NCBI GenBank assembly: GCA_002365175.1
Contig: DEZK01000036.1
Coordinates: 1 to 64,000 of the forward strand
From: Raskinella chloraquaticus (SeqCode)
GTDB lineage: Bacteria; Pseudomonadota; Alphaproteobacteria; Rhizobiales; UBA4765
DNA: 64,000 bases
Direction: 5' to 3'
Part shown: one piece after another, positions 17,327 through 25,979 of the stretch
How the letters are laid out: every line of letters begins with the position of its first letter
Numbering within the stretch: position 1 is the first letter of the stretch
Made by a program: the position numbers and the translations under genes
Notes under the pieces: model-generated
What the model was told of the DNA's origin: nothing
Databases searched by the model: none
Seen by the model: only the letters and a program-made list of their open reading frames with translations

Positions 17327-18730
17327 TCAGAAACTGTCGGTCGTGCGCCAGCCGCTGCCGGAGGCGGGAGGCGATGATGATTGGCCACCCCAGGGGCTCT
17401 GCCCGCCCGACGCGCCGGAACCGCCCCCCCAGTTGCCGCCGAAGCCCGGGTCGCGCCGACGATATTCGCCAGCCATGGCCCGGCCAAGATCGCTTGACGA
17501 GAGGGCGCCGGCGACGATGCCGCGGATAATATCGGAGATGAGAACGTGGTTGGCGAAATTTCCCCATGGACTGTCATAGCCCTGGGCGCGGGCGCCATCC
17601 CTTGCTGATTCCAGCTCGGCACGCTTGCGCGCCATATCCTGGATCTGCGACCGAATTTTGGCTGTGTCCTGATCGGCCCTGGCGATGGCTTGGCGGGCCC
17701 GCGTGATGGCGTTCAGCGCGTTCTCATCGTCCGGTGTCGGTGTTTTGAAGGCGTCGGCATAGAGCTGGCGCATGTCAGCCCGTGACAGACGATCAGCCAG
17801 CAGGGCGATGGCGGATTTTCGCCCACCATCCTCGCTTTGCACCAGAGCGGTTCGCTCGCCCTCCACCGCCTGAACGGCTGCAGCGGCAGCGGCTGCGGCT
17901 GCCTGGGCCGCCTGGTCTTTTGCCTGTGCGGCCTGCAGAGCCTCTTCCAGCGGGCCGATGCCAGCGGCTACAAGGGCTTGTCGTTCGATCGTGCCTTGCA
18001 CGGCCTTGGCGTCGGTGATCGACTGCAGCTTGGCGGCTGCGTGCTCGCTGAGACGGGCGGGGATGGACAACAGCATCGCATAGTTGGCGCGGGCATCGCC
18101 ATAGCCGATGAGGCGGGCGACGCGCCGGTCAAAAAACCGCACGAAAAAGCCGGTGCGATCCTCGTTTGTGCCATGCTTGCGCTGCCACAGATACATGAAC
18201 AGCGGATCGTTTTCGTAGGGCTTTCGCTTCTGGGTCAGGTCGTCGCTGGCGCGTTGTGATTTTTCGGCGGCAGCCTGTGCCGTCAGGCGTGCCGCTTCAA
18301 CGCCCTGCCTGGCCTTTTGCCAGTCAGGTGTCGTGGTGACGGTTTGTGCGACGGCACGGTGCTTGGCCTCGAGTGTTTCAATCGCTGCAGCAAGAACCCG
18401 CCCGCTGTCGCGCTTGTTATCCTCTGCCTTGTGCTGGACGTCGAGCGCATCGCTGCGTTTTCTGTCCAGGGCAGCAAGCACGGCACGTTCGCCGGCGATC
18501 ATGTCAAGCGCGCGGCGTTCAATGCTATCGAGATCGTTGAGAAGCTCGGTCTGTGCCAGAAGATCGAGCTTGATGCGTGCCAGCGCCCGGAAACCATCAG
18601 CTTCAGCCTGCCTGGCACGGGCTGCCTCCTCATTGGCTGAGGCCAGCGCCGCATCGAGCCGGCTTTCATCCCCTTTGAGACCAAGAATGGTCTGTTCGAG
18701 GCCGTGCAGAGCTTCTCGCCCGGAAATCAT
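17327..18730 (-). CDS. Uncharacterised coiled-coil protein with Gly/Ser-rich tail (gene 3 of a three-gene operon)
   Basis: A 467-residue protein I do not recognise. Residues 1-150 and 250-400 are rich in Ala, Gln, Glu, Arg and Lys in heptad-like order, suggesting long coiled coils; one run has nine alanines. Between them is an aromatic segment (DPLFMYLWQRKHG, FFVRFFDRRVARLIGYG) that may be the folded core. After NHVLISDIIRGIVAGAL the last 50 residues are Gly/Ser/Pro/Trp-rich (GGNWGGGSGASGGQSPWGG). No signal peptide or obvious membrane helix is present. It starts four bases after the middle gene, so it is co-translated. Confidence 0.72.
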   Translation of the reverse strand: MISGREALHGLEQTILGLKGDESRLDAALASANEEAARARQAEADGFRALARIKLDLLAQTELLNDLDSIERRALDMIAGERAVLAALDRKRSDALDVQHKAEDNKRDSGRVLAAAIETLEAKHRAVAQTVTTTPDWQKARQGVEAARLTAQAAAEKSQRASDDLTQKRKPYENDPLFMYLWQRKHGTNEDRTGFFVRFFDRRVARLIGYGDARANYAMLLSIPARLSEHAAAKLQSITDAKAVQGTIERQALVAAGIGPLEEALQAAQAKDQAAQAAAAAAAAAVQAVEGERTALVQSEDGGRKSAIALLADRLSRADMRQLYADAFKTPTPDDENALNAITRARQAIARADQDTAKIRSQIQDMARKRAELESARDGARAQGYDSPWGNFANHVLISDIIRGIVAGALSSSDLGRAMAGEYRRRDPGFGGNWGGGSGASGGQSPWGGQSSSPPASGSGWRTTDSF

Positions 18731-18734
18731 CCAT

Positions 18735-19694
18735 TCACCATTTGGTCAGACGGCCCGATTCAACCGCCATCAGATAGTCGGGCTCAAGAAAGCCGCGCCG
18801 CTTTTCGGCCAGGCGGACGCGCTGCAGGATACCGTTTGCCTGCTTGTCGGCGCGGATCGCCTGATAGGTGGCCTGAGGCACACGCACGGCGAAGCGCGAG
18901 ACGGTGTCGGTATCGCCTGTTTCTTCATTGCGCACCCGTAACCGCACCGGTTTTTCATCAAGATCAATGGCATTGACCACAACATAAAGACCGCGGCCGC
19001 CGGGTGCCGCGTTATTTTCGCGGGCAAAGCCTGTCTGCTCCTCCGGCCGGGCGGGTATGCGCAGGGTGAATTCGAGACGCAATTGCTGGGTAAGCTGATC
19101 AAGGGCCGCAACGGCGCCGCGGGCTTCGTCCGCATTGCCGCGCTCAAGCGCCAGCTTTCCGGCAGCCGAAAGAGCCGTTGCCCGCTGGCGGGCCGTATCG
19201 ATCTGGGCTTCGCCAAGAGCTGCTTTCGTGGCGATATCCAGCGCTTTGGGCAGATCGATGGTGAGTTCGTCGCGCGCTGACCGGGCCGCCTGCTCGGCTG
19301 GAGCAACAACCGCGACCTGATAACCGGTCACCGCAATGATCAGGGCGGCAAGCGCGCCCAACACAAAGCGGCTGATCACGCCACGCTTGACCCAGATCCA
19401 GGCGAGATTGCGGGCAAGGCCAGGCGGTGCCGGGTGATAGGCAAAGCGGTTTTCATCCAGCGCCTTCACGCCTTCATGCAACACGCTTTCGGACACCTCG
19501 ATGCCCTGACTCTTGTACAAACCGCGCAGACGGTCGACGAGCGATTTCTCGCGCTCCTCCTCGTTGAGTTCGCGCTCAACGAGGATATCGCGATGGCGCA
19601 GCGTATCAACGACATCCATCGCCAGCATCAGCTCGTCGAGCTTGTCGGGTTTGGGGGATGCGGGCGCCGAGTTGCTGGCAGAAGTATCGCTCAT
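18735..19694 (-). CDS. Uncharacterised single-pass membrane protein (gene 2 of the operon; resembles proteins annotated DUF6384)
   Basis: A 319-residue protein. The conserved N-terminal part (DELMLAMDVVDTLRHRD and ELNEEEREKSLVDRLRGLY) is helical and cytoplasmic. One membrane helix follows at about residues 112-132 (FVLGALAALIIAVTGYQVAVV). The outer part is a helical region with Ala/Glu repeats, then a beta-rich end (GLYVVVNAIDLDEKPVRLRV). The family name DUF6384 is from memory and unverified. It overlaps the first gene by four bases (ATGA), so membrane anchoring of the other two products through it is plausible. Confidence 0.72.
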   Translation of the reverse strand: MSDTSASNSAPASPKPDKLDELMLAMDVVDTLRHRDILVERELNEEEREKSLVDRLRGLYKSQGIEVSESVLHEGVKALDENRFAYHPAPPGLARNLAWIWVKRGVISRFVLGALAALIIAVTGYQVAVVAPAEQAARSARDELTIDLPKALDIATKAALGEAQIDTARQRATALSAAGKLALERGNADEARGAVAALDQLTQQLRLEFTLRIPARPEEQTGFARENNAAPGGRGLYVVVNAIDLDEKPVRLRVRNEETGDTDTVSRFAVRVPQATYQAIRADKQANGILQRVRLAEKRRGFLEPDYLMAVESGRLTKW

Positions 19695-20866
19695 GACAGC
19701 GGCAGGGCCTTGCCGTCAGCGATGAGCTTGGCGATGCGCTTCTTGCCGTCCTCGACCGCATCGCGGATTTCGGCAGAATTGGCGCTCGAGGCTTTTCGCA
19801 TCTCCTCGATGATGATCTGGGAACGCTCCTGAAAGTTGACAACCGAATCGACAAGTTTCTTCACCGCGTCAGCGCGGATGGTTGGCCCGTAGCCGGCGCG
19901 CACGGCTGCTTCCTGCACCTTGTCGCCGATCTCGGAGAGAACCTCGAGCGATTTCGAGACACCTTCTTTCATCGCCTCCAGCGTGGCTGTCGATTCATGG
20001 AGGCCGAACATGCCGGTGAATGACGCTTTGAGCGCGGTCAGCACCGAATCATTGGTGGAGAAGAAGCTCACGGCCTGGGCATAGACGCGCTCCTTGGCGC
20101 TCGTTGTCTGCATGAGGCGGGCCATGACGACTTCGGAGGTATTGTAGGAAATCGTCAGATTGTCGGAGAGGTCCTTGGCGATCTGGTAGCGCTTTTCCTC
20201 GTCCTGGGTGATGCGCAGCTGTTCATCGCGGGTCAGTTCGAGCCTGGCCCGCTCCGCCGGCTCGCTGCCGGCGTAGGAGCCGACAACATCGGATGCCTGC
20301 TTCAGCGCGGCGCGTTCAGCGTCAAGCTTGCCGTTGGCCGCCTTCAGCACTTCGAGCGCCAGCACTTCGGCCTGTTTCACCGCGCCGCGAAAATCGCGGT
20401 AAGCATCGAGAATGATCTGCTCGCGCTTGATCTGGTTGCTGGTCTCCTTGGTCACTTCAAGGTAAGTGGAGCGGATCTTGTCGAAACGGTCGGCGACGTC
20501 GCCGCGGGCGATCTTCATCCAGGTGTTGGTGGCGCGCTCCAGCATATCGAGCTTGCCGTCGCTCATCTGATCGACCATGCGCTTGCAATCATCACGGATC
20601 GAGTTGAAGCCGCTGGTGATGATCTTGTAGCGCTCGCCGACTTCCATATTGGAGACTTGCTCGCGCACCACCTCGTTGAAGACAGAGGTCTGGTTGAGGG
20701 TGCGGGCGATAATGGCGATCTTGTCGGGCTCGAGGCTCGATATCTGCTCCAGCAGCGCGTTGACCGGCGCCTCTTCGGTTCGCGTCGGCAAAAGGCCGAG
20801 ATCGCGCAGCGCGCCTGTCGCCTTGTCGAGATATTGCATCGGTGTCTTGATGACGATATCGGCCAT
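19691..20866 (-). CDS. Uncharacterised helical protein, often called 'cell surface protein' (gene 1 of the operon)
   Basis: A 391-residue, almost entirely helical protein, start MADIVIKTPMQYLDKATG. It is rich in charged residues and shows long amphipathic helices (SNQIKREQIILDAYRDFRGA, QEAAVRAGYGPTIRADAVKK). There is no signal peptide, so the surface label used for relatives in other rhizobia is doubtful. The general look recalls TelA-type stress proteins, but no motif proves this. It leads a tight three-gene unit, divergent from a PLP dehydratase, and ends overlapping gene 2. Confidence 0.72.
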   Translation of the reverse strand: MADIVIKTPMQYLDKATGALRDLGLLPTRTEEAPVNALLEQISSLEPDKIAIIARTLNQTSVFNEVVREQVSNMEVGERYKIITSGFNSIRDDCKRMVDQMSDGKLDMLERATNTWMKIARGDVADRFDKIRSTYLEVTKETSNQIKREQIILDAYRDFRGAVKQAEVLALEVLKAANGKLDAERAALKQASDVVGSYAGSEPAERARLELTRDEQLRITQDEEKRYQIAKDLSDNLTISYNTSEVVMARLMQTTSAKERVYAQAVSFFSTNDSVLTALKASFTGMFGLHESTATLEAMKEGVSKSLEVLSEIGDKVQEAAVRAGYGPTIRADAVKKLVDSVVNFQERSQIIIEEMRKASSANSAEIRDAVEDGKKRIAKLIADGKALPLS

Positions 20867-21001
20867 AATGCTCCCTCACGCAGTGTCGCGGACTGTTCCG
20901 CTTGTCGCGGTCTGCCCCTAAGGTGCGATATTGGCAGGAATTACGCAACGCGCGTATGTCAGTCCGGTCGAATTTGTGACAACAACGGAACATCGAGCCT
21001 C
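20867..21001. promoter_or_regulatory. Divergent promoter region, three-gene operon / dehydratase
   Basis: A 135-base gap that must serve both directions. It has short A+T-rich patches (GAATTTGTGACAAC, GATATTGGCAGGAATTACG) but no clear consensus promoter or palindrome could be fixed. Confidence 0.3.
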
Positions 21002-21910
21002 ATGATCACTCTTGCTGATATTCGCTCTGCCCGCCAGCGCGTCACATCTCACATCCGCACCACGCCGGTCCTCGCTGACACATCCACCGGAGCGCTCCTC
21101 AAACTGGAATTTCTGCAGCATTCAGGCTCGTTCAAGGCGCGCGGGGCGTTCAATAATCTCCTGTCGCAGACGATTCCTGAGGCAGGCGTTGCGGCAGCTT
21201 CAGGGGGTAATCACGGGGCTGCGGTGGCGCTTGCCGCCCAGCGCCTCGGGCTCAAGGCAAAGATTTTCGTTCCTGAAATTTCGTCACCAGCCAAAATTGC
21301 CCGCATCCGCGCCTGCGGGGCGGCGATCGTCATCGGCGGTGCGAGCTACGCTGACGCGGCGGCGGCGTGTGATCTCCATGTGAAGGAAAGCGGCGCGCTC
21401 CCGGTTCATGCCTACGACAGCTGGGCAACCATCGCCGGTCAGGGGACGCTTGGCGCTGAATGGGAAGAGCAATCGCCGCAGCTCGATACGGTTCTGGTGG
21501 CGGCAGGCGGTGGCGGCCTCATCGCTGGTATCGCCCGCTGGTTTGAGCGGCGTGTCAAGGTGGTGGGTGTGGAGCCGCAAGGCTCCTGCGCCCTGCATGC
21601 TTCCCTCAAGGCTGGCAGACCGGTGGACGTTGCGGTGAGCAGCATTGCCGCCGACAGTTTGGGCGCGCGCAATTGCGGGCAGCGTGTGCTGGCGGTGGCC
21701 GAGCGCTATGTGGATCATGTGGTGCTGGTGGACGATGAGGCGATCAGGCAGACGCAGAATTGGCTGTGGCGCGAGATGCGGATCGTTGCCGAGCCGGGCG
21801 GGGCGGCAGCGCTCGCCGCGTTGCAATCGGGTGGTTACCGCCCGGCACAGGGCGAGCGGGTCGGCGTTCTTCTGTGCGGGGCCAATACCGATCCGTCATC
21901 GGTGGTGTGA
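21002..21910 (+). CDS. PLP-dependent threonine/serine dehydratase-like protein
   Basis: A 302-residue fold-type II PLP enzyme. The Schiff-base lysine is in SGSFKARGAFN (about residue 44), and a phosphate-binding glycine loop is VAAGGGGLIAGIARW. SGGNHGAAVALAA matches the substrate loop of threonine deaminases. It lacks the C-terminal regulatory domain of biosynthetic IlvA, so it belongs to the short catabolic or racemase-like group. The start MITLADIRSARQRV is chosen because family members begin there; the open frame further upstream would cross the divergent promoter. It stands alone. Confidence 0.85.
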   Translation: MITLADIRSARQRVTSHIRTTPVLADTSTGALLKLEFLQHSGSFKARGAFNNLLSQTIPEAGVAAASGGNHGAAVALAAQRLGLKAKIFVPEISSPAKIARIRACGAAIVIGGASYADAAAACDLHVKESGALPVHAYDSWATIAGQGTLGAEWEEQSPQLDTVLVAAGGGGLIAGIARWFERRVKVVGVEPQGSCALHASLKAGRPVDVAVSSIAADSLGARNCGQRVLAVAERYVDHVVLVDDEAIRQTQNWLWREMRIVAEPGGAAALAALQSGGYRPAQGERVGVLLCGANTDPSSVV

Positions 21911-21912
21911 CG

Positions 21913-23466
21913 TCACGGCTCGGGCCAGGAACGTCCGAACCCCGGCAGGCTGAGCGCGCCGAAGGTTTTTTCAAGGAAACCGGCGTCGGATTGCGTCTTT
22001 GCAGGCTCCGTTCCTGCAGCAGCCGGCGCCAGCGTCGCTGTACCGGCCAGTTTCGAGCGCAGCGGTGAGGGCAGGGGGCGTGGAGCGTCCGGCGCGGGCG
22101 CGCCGTCGATGGCCTCTACGCGTTGCTCTGCCGGTGCGAAAGCAGAAATGACATTGCCAAAGAGGCTGCTGATCGCGTTTGGCGGCGGGGCAGCGTTCAG
22201 AGTTGCAGATTGTGTCGCGAGAGCGGGCGGCGCTGCGGCAGGCTGCTGTGCGGGTACTAAAGGCGCATTGGCGATTTGTGTTGTCGCGATGGCGGCAACC
22301 GGGGTGGTGGCGGGCGTAATACCGGCGGGCGGCGGCGGCGTGGCAAGCGCTACGGCTGCCGGTGCGATCGCGCCCGCATTCGTCGTATTTTCGGTTGCTG
22401 CCTGACTGTCGGGCACAGCGGCTGGCTGAATTTCACCACGCGCAATCTGTTTCAGTTCGGTGGTCGGGCCGGCCTCAGCGCCGGGCAACAGCGTCAGAGC
22501 CTCGGGGCCGGCGGAAGGCAGGCTGGCGCGAATGACCTGGCGTGATTTGTAAATGGCATGAACGGGCAGCGGCGTATGGCCGGCCTGCGCGGTCACGTGA
22601 GGCTTGGTTGCGTGCTCGTGTTCAAGGATTTCGGCGAGCTTCACGGCCTCCGCCTTGCGCTTTTCGGCAACCGCGCTGGCTATGCTCTGGGGTATCTGCG
22701 AGGCCGGGCAGGCTTCGGAGGCTGAGAATCTAGCTGACGGGTCAAGCGGCTGGTGATCGAATACGTAGCGCTTGCCGCACACCTGGACGTTTGGTTCACG
22801 CAATGTCGCCTCGAAATGATCCGAGCCTTCCTTGATCATGCGCCAGAAGGCGATGTTCTCGTTATTGCGGAAGCGATGCATGTTGGCAGGCGTCATGCGG
22901 AAGGGCATAATCTGCATCTGGAAGGCCTGCTGGCCGCCATCGAAGGCGTCGCGGGCAAGCGCGAAGATTTCCTGCATCTGCTTGTCGGTCATCGCAAAGC
23001 AGCCGCGCGAGGAACAATCGCCGTGGACCATGAGATTGGAGCCGGTGCGATCAAGTGCGCGATCGAAACTGTTTGGATAGCCGGTGTCGAAGGCCAGGAA
23101 ATAGCTCGACCGCGGGTTCAACTGCGGCGGCGTGATGGGATAGAAGCCTTCCGGTGCCTGGCGGTCGCCCTCCTTGCGCTTGGGACCCAGATCGCCCGAC
23201 CAGCGGCAGATCTCATAGGTTTTGAGCAAAGCGAAGCGTTCATCCTTGCGGGTGCGCTTCCACACCTCCAATTTGCCTTCAGCCTTGAAGACACGCATGA
23301 GGATGGGCGCATATTTGTCGATGCCAAGCGTATCCATCAGTTCGCGGGTCTCGGCCGATACCGCGCGCAACTGCTTGGGCGTATAAAGCGGCGAGCGCTC
23401 GGAGCAGGCGCCAAGCGCCAGCATCAGCGTTGCTGTCAGAAGAATGCGGATACGGCTCAACGTCAT
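21913..23466 (-). CDS. L,D-transpeptidase (YafK-like) lipoprotein with low-complexity tail
   Basis: A 517-residue predicted lipoprotein. The signal ends LMLALGAC, lipid cysteine 21, which fixes the start at 23466. The YkuD catalytic motif is H148 and C156 in VHGDCSSRGCFAM, followed by the family's small helical section. It would form 3-3 or protein cross-links in peptidoglycan. From about residue 290 the chain becomes Ala/Pro/Thr-rich for 200 residues with no visible fold, perhaps a wall- or periplasm-spanning arm. It lies downstream of accA and ends two bases after the dehydratase on the other strand. Confidence 0.86.
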   Translation of the reverse strand: MTLSRIRILLTATLMLALGACSERSPLYTPKQLRAVSAETRELMDTLGIDKYAPILMRVFKAEGKLEVWKRTRKDERFALLKTYEICRWSGDLGPKRKEGDRQAPEGFYPITPPQLNPRSSYFLAFDTGYPNSFDRALDRTGSNLMVHGDCSSRGCFAMTDKQMQEIFALARDAFDGGQQAFQMQIMPFRMTPANMHRFRNNENIAFWRMIKEGSDHFEATLREPNVQVCGKRYVFDHQPLDPSARFSASEACPASQIPQSIASAVAEKRKAEAVKLAEILEHEHATKPHVTAQAGHTPLPVHAIYKSRQVIRASLPSAGPEALTLLPGAEAGPTTELKQIARGEIQPAAVPDSQAATENTTNAGAIAPAAVALATPPPPAGITPATTPVAAIATTQIANAPLVPAQQPAAAPPALATQSATLNAAPPPNAISSLFGNVISAFAPAEQRVEAIDGAPAPDAPRPLPSPLRSKLAGTATLAPAAAGTEPAKTQSDAGFLEKTFGALSLPGFGRSWPEP

Positions 23467-23613
23467 GCCAACCCTTATACAACGAAAAACGGCAAAAATG
23501 CTGCCATATCTCAGGCGCACCGGTATCTTTTCATTATGCCTAACACAAGACCAAAGCGTAAAGAACAGGCCGTTTTCTCTACAATTCGCGGTGAAGTGGC
23601 GCTGCATCACCTG

Positions 23614-24579
23614 TCATGACGACAGCGCGGCGCGGCCGATGGCGAGAAATTTCTCGCGCCGGAGGCGGCGGATATCCTCAACATTCAGGGATTCGAGCGC
23701 GGCAAGATGGCGGGATATTTCATCGCCCACTGCATCCATCGCCTTTTGCGGCTCGCGATGGGCGCCGCCCAGCGGTTCGGCGATGATCGCGTCGATGACG
23801 CCAAGGCGCTTCAAATCCTGCGCCGTGATCTTCATGGCGGTTGCCGCGTCCTGGGCACGCGCCGAATCGCGCCACAGGATGGAGGCCGCGCCCTCCGGCG
23901 AGATGACGCTGTAGATGGAATGCTCCAGCATCAGGACGCGATTGGCGGCGGCGATGGCGATGGCGCCGCCTGAACCGCCTTCACCAATGATGATGGCAAT
24001 GTTGGGGACGCCAAGCCCAAGGCAGGCATCGGTCGAGCGGGCAATCGCCTCCGCCTGGCCGCGCTCTTCAGCGTCAATGCCTGGAAACGCGCCGGGCGTG
24101 TCGACAAGCGCAATCACCGGCAGAGAAAAGCGCTCGGCCATGTCCATCAGGCGCACCGCCTTGCGATAGCCTTCCGGGCGCGCCATGCCGAAATTATGCT
24201 TCAGTCGTGCTTCGGTGTCCGCGCCCTTTTCATGGCCGAGAAAGGCGATGCTTCGCCCGCGAAAACGCCCCAGACCGGCAATGATGGCGGCATCCTCGCT
24301 GAATTTACGGTCACCCGCCAGCGGTACGAAATCACTGATGAGGCGGGCGATATAGTCGCTGCAATGCGGACGCTCGGGGTGGCGCGCCACCTGCGTTTTC
24401 TGCCACGGTGTCAGCTTTGCGTAGATGTCTTTCAGCGATGAGCGGGCGCGGGCTTCCAGCCTGGCGATTTCATCGCTGCTGCCGGCAACGCCGCTCTGGG
24501 CGGCGGCAAGCGCCTGCAACTCGGCGAGCTTGGCCTCGAAATCAGCGACGGGTTTCTCGAAATCCAGAAAAAAACGCAT
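23614..24579 (-). CDS. accA: Acetyl-CoA carboxylase carboxyltransferase subunit alpha
   Basis: A 321-residue AccA, which with AccD moves the carboxyl group from biotin to acetyl-CoA in fatty-acid synthesis. The start MRFFLDFEKPVADFEAKLAEL is the usual one. Oxyanion-hole and substrate motifs include RPEGYRKAVRLMDMAERF, LVDTPGAFPGIDAEERGQAEA and IGEGGSGGAIAIAAANRVLM. It lies 100 bases after xerD, as is usual in this order. Confidence 0.97.
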   Translation of the reverse strand: MRFFLDFEKPVADFEAKLAELQALAAAQSGVAGSSDEIARLEARARSSLKDIYAKLTPWQKTQVARHPERPHCSDYIARLISDFVPLAGDRKFSEDAAIIAGLGRFRGRSIAFLGHEKGADTEARLKHNFGMARPEGYRKAVRLMDMAERFSLPVIALVDTPGAFPGIDAEERGQAEAIARSTDACLGLGVPNIAIIIGEGGSGGAIAIAAANRVLMLEHSIYSVISPEGAASILWRDSARAQDAATAMKITAQDLKRLGVIDAIIAEPLGGAHREPQKAMDAVGDEISRHLAALESLNVEDIRRLRREKFLAIGRAALSS

Positions 24580-24679
24580 GGGATCGATGGATCAGTCCTG
24601 TTTTCAAGCCAGCCTGCGGACAGCGCCGGGGACACTGGCGAGAGGGGGGAGACCTGTCAAGGGACGGGGTCGGGCTGTT

Positions 24680-25597
24680 TCAGTCATCCATCAACGGATG
24701 ATGGTCGCGTACCAGCCCGTGCAGACGGGCATCGGGGAGATGCGTGTAAATCTGGGTCGTGGCGATATCGGCATGGCCCAGCAGATGCTGAACCACCCGC
24801 AGATCAGCGCCACCCTGCAGCAGATGGCTGGCGAAGGCATGGCGCAGCACGTGCGGCGACAGGCGGGACGGGTCGATGCCGCTTGCTGCGGCGATCGCTT
24901 TGAGATCACGGGCAAAATGCTGACGCGTGAGATGGCCGCTGGCGCCGCGCGAGGGAAACAGCCATGGGCTGTCGGTTGCGCCCGCCAGCGCCAGATAAGC
25001 GGCCATTGCCTCGCGCGCGACGTCGCCCAGAGGGACGAGGCGTTCCTTGTGTCCCTTGCCCATGACGGCGATCATCTGCAAGCCGGGCTTTGCTGCCAAA
25101 CGGGGAAGGCTTATCAATTCGCTGACGCGCAGGCCGCTCGCATAGGCAATCTCGATGAGGCAGATCAGGCGTGTCGCGCGCAGACGCTGTGCTGGCGGCA
25201 GGTCGGTGTTGCCGGCAATTTTCTGCGCGGTGACGATCAGGCGGTCGATATCCTCGCTCGACAGCACTTTGGGCAGGGGCTGGTGGCGCCTTGGCGCGTC
25301 GATGAGGAGGGTCGGATTATCCTTGCGCCAGCCTTCATCCAGCATAAACCGGTAAAACTGGCGCATCGCCGACAGTTTTCGGGCGCTTGAGGCTGCCGAC
25401 AGTCCGTCGTTTGCCAGATGTTCCAGATAAAGGCGCAATTCGTCTGTCGTGGCTTCACCCAGAGCCGAGGCGCCGGCGCGAAGAAAAGTTGCGAGGCCCT
25501 CAAGATCACGTCGATATGCCGCAAGCGTGTTCGCCGCAGCGTTACGCTCAACGCTCAACATCTCCAGAAACGTGTCGATGGCCCCAAGGCTGTTCAT
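24680..25597 (-). CDS. xerD: Site-specific tyrosine recombinase XerD
   Basis: A 305-residue recombinase that resolves chromosome dimers at dif with XerC and FtsK. The N-terminal core-binding SAM-like domain covers residues 1-95. The catalytic residues are seen as Arg in ASGLRVSELISL, Lys in GKGHKERLVPLG, HVLRHAFASHLL and HLLGHADIATTQIYTH with the nucleophilic Tyr. Length is normal. Being beside accA and aroK and having no attachment site, it is housekeeping XerD rather than a phage integrase. Confidence 0.94.
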   Translation of the reverse strand: MNSLGAIDTFLEMLSVERNAAANTLAAYRRDLEGLATFLRAGASALGEATTDELRLYLEHLANDGLSAASSARKLSAMRQFYRFMLDEGWRKDNPTLLIDAPRRHQPLPKVLSSEDIDRLIVTAQKIAGNTDLPPAQRLRATRLICLIEIAYASGLRVSELISLPRLAAKPGLQMIAVMGKGHKERLVPLGDVAREAMAAYLALAGATDSPWLFPSRGASGHLTRQHFARDLKAIAAASGIDPSRLSPHVLRHAFASHLLQGGADLRVVQHLLGHADIATTQIYTHLPDARLHGLVRDHHPLMDD

Positions 25598-25631
25598 CGG
25601 CTCATGAAGGAGCTAATCAGACAAAAAGCGG

Positions 25632-25787
25632 TTAACGCTGGTCGTCCTTGCGCAATTTATCCGCAGGGACGGTGAAGCTCAGATCAGCCGGATGGGGCTC
25701 GACAAAGGTCGCAAGCGCGTACATGCCGAGGAAAATTGTCCCGGCGACGACGGCGCAAAAAGTGATGAACTTGAAGAGTGTGGGCAT
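25632..25787 (-). CDS. Small membrane protein, 51 residues, upstream of xerD
   Basis: MPTLFKFITFCAVVAGTIFL begins a 51-residue protein with one membrane helix (about residues 5-29), followed by ATFVEPHPADLSFTVP and a charged end. The helix followed by a FVEP-type motif recalls small proteins found between aroK and xerD in other Hyphomicrobiales, sometimes misnamed histidine kinase; this is from memory. An in-frame ATG at 25802 would add five residues. Neither start has a strong ribosome-binding site. It is co-directional with xerD, 34 bases away. Function unknown. Confidence 0.6.
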   Translation of the reverse strand: MPTLFKFITFCAVVAGTIFLGMYALATFVEPHPADLSFTVPADKLRKDDQR

Positions 25788-25979
25788 CGCACGGGCCAAC
25801 ATGCCTGTACGAGGAACAATTCACAAGAGGCCGCAGCGCTGATAGATGAACGCTGGCTGTGGCAACATCGCGTCAACGCGGGACGATGCCATGGTGTTCG
25901 TCTCCTGCGCGGTTACCATCGGGTCGTCTGTTGTCGCTGCTGATGCTCATATTCGATTGTTCTGCTCGTGGTGCTGGCC

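Noticed and set aside
24680..25597. Phage or island integrase at xerD
   Set aside because: Flanked by accA and aroK in the usual order, with no tRNA, no direct repeats and no mobile genes. It is the housekeeping XerD.
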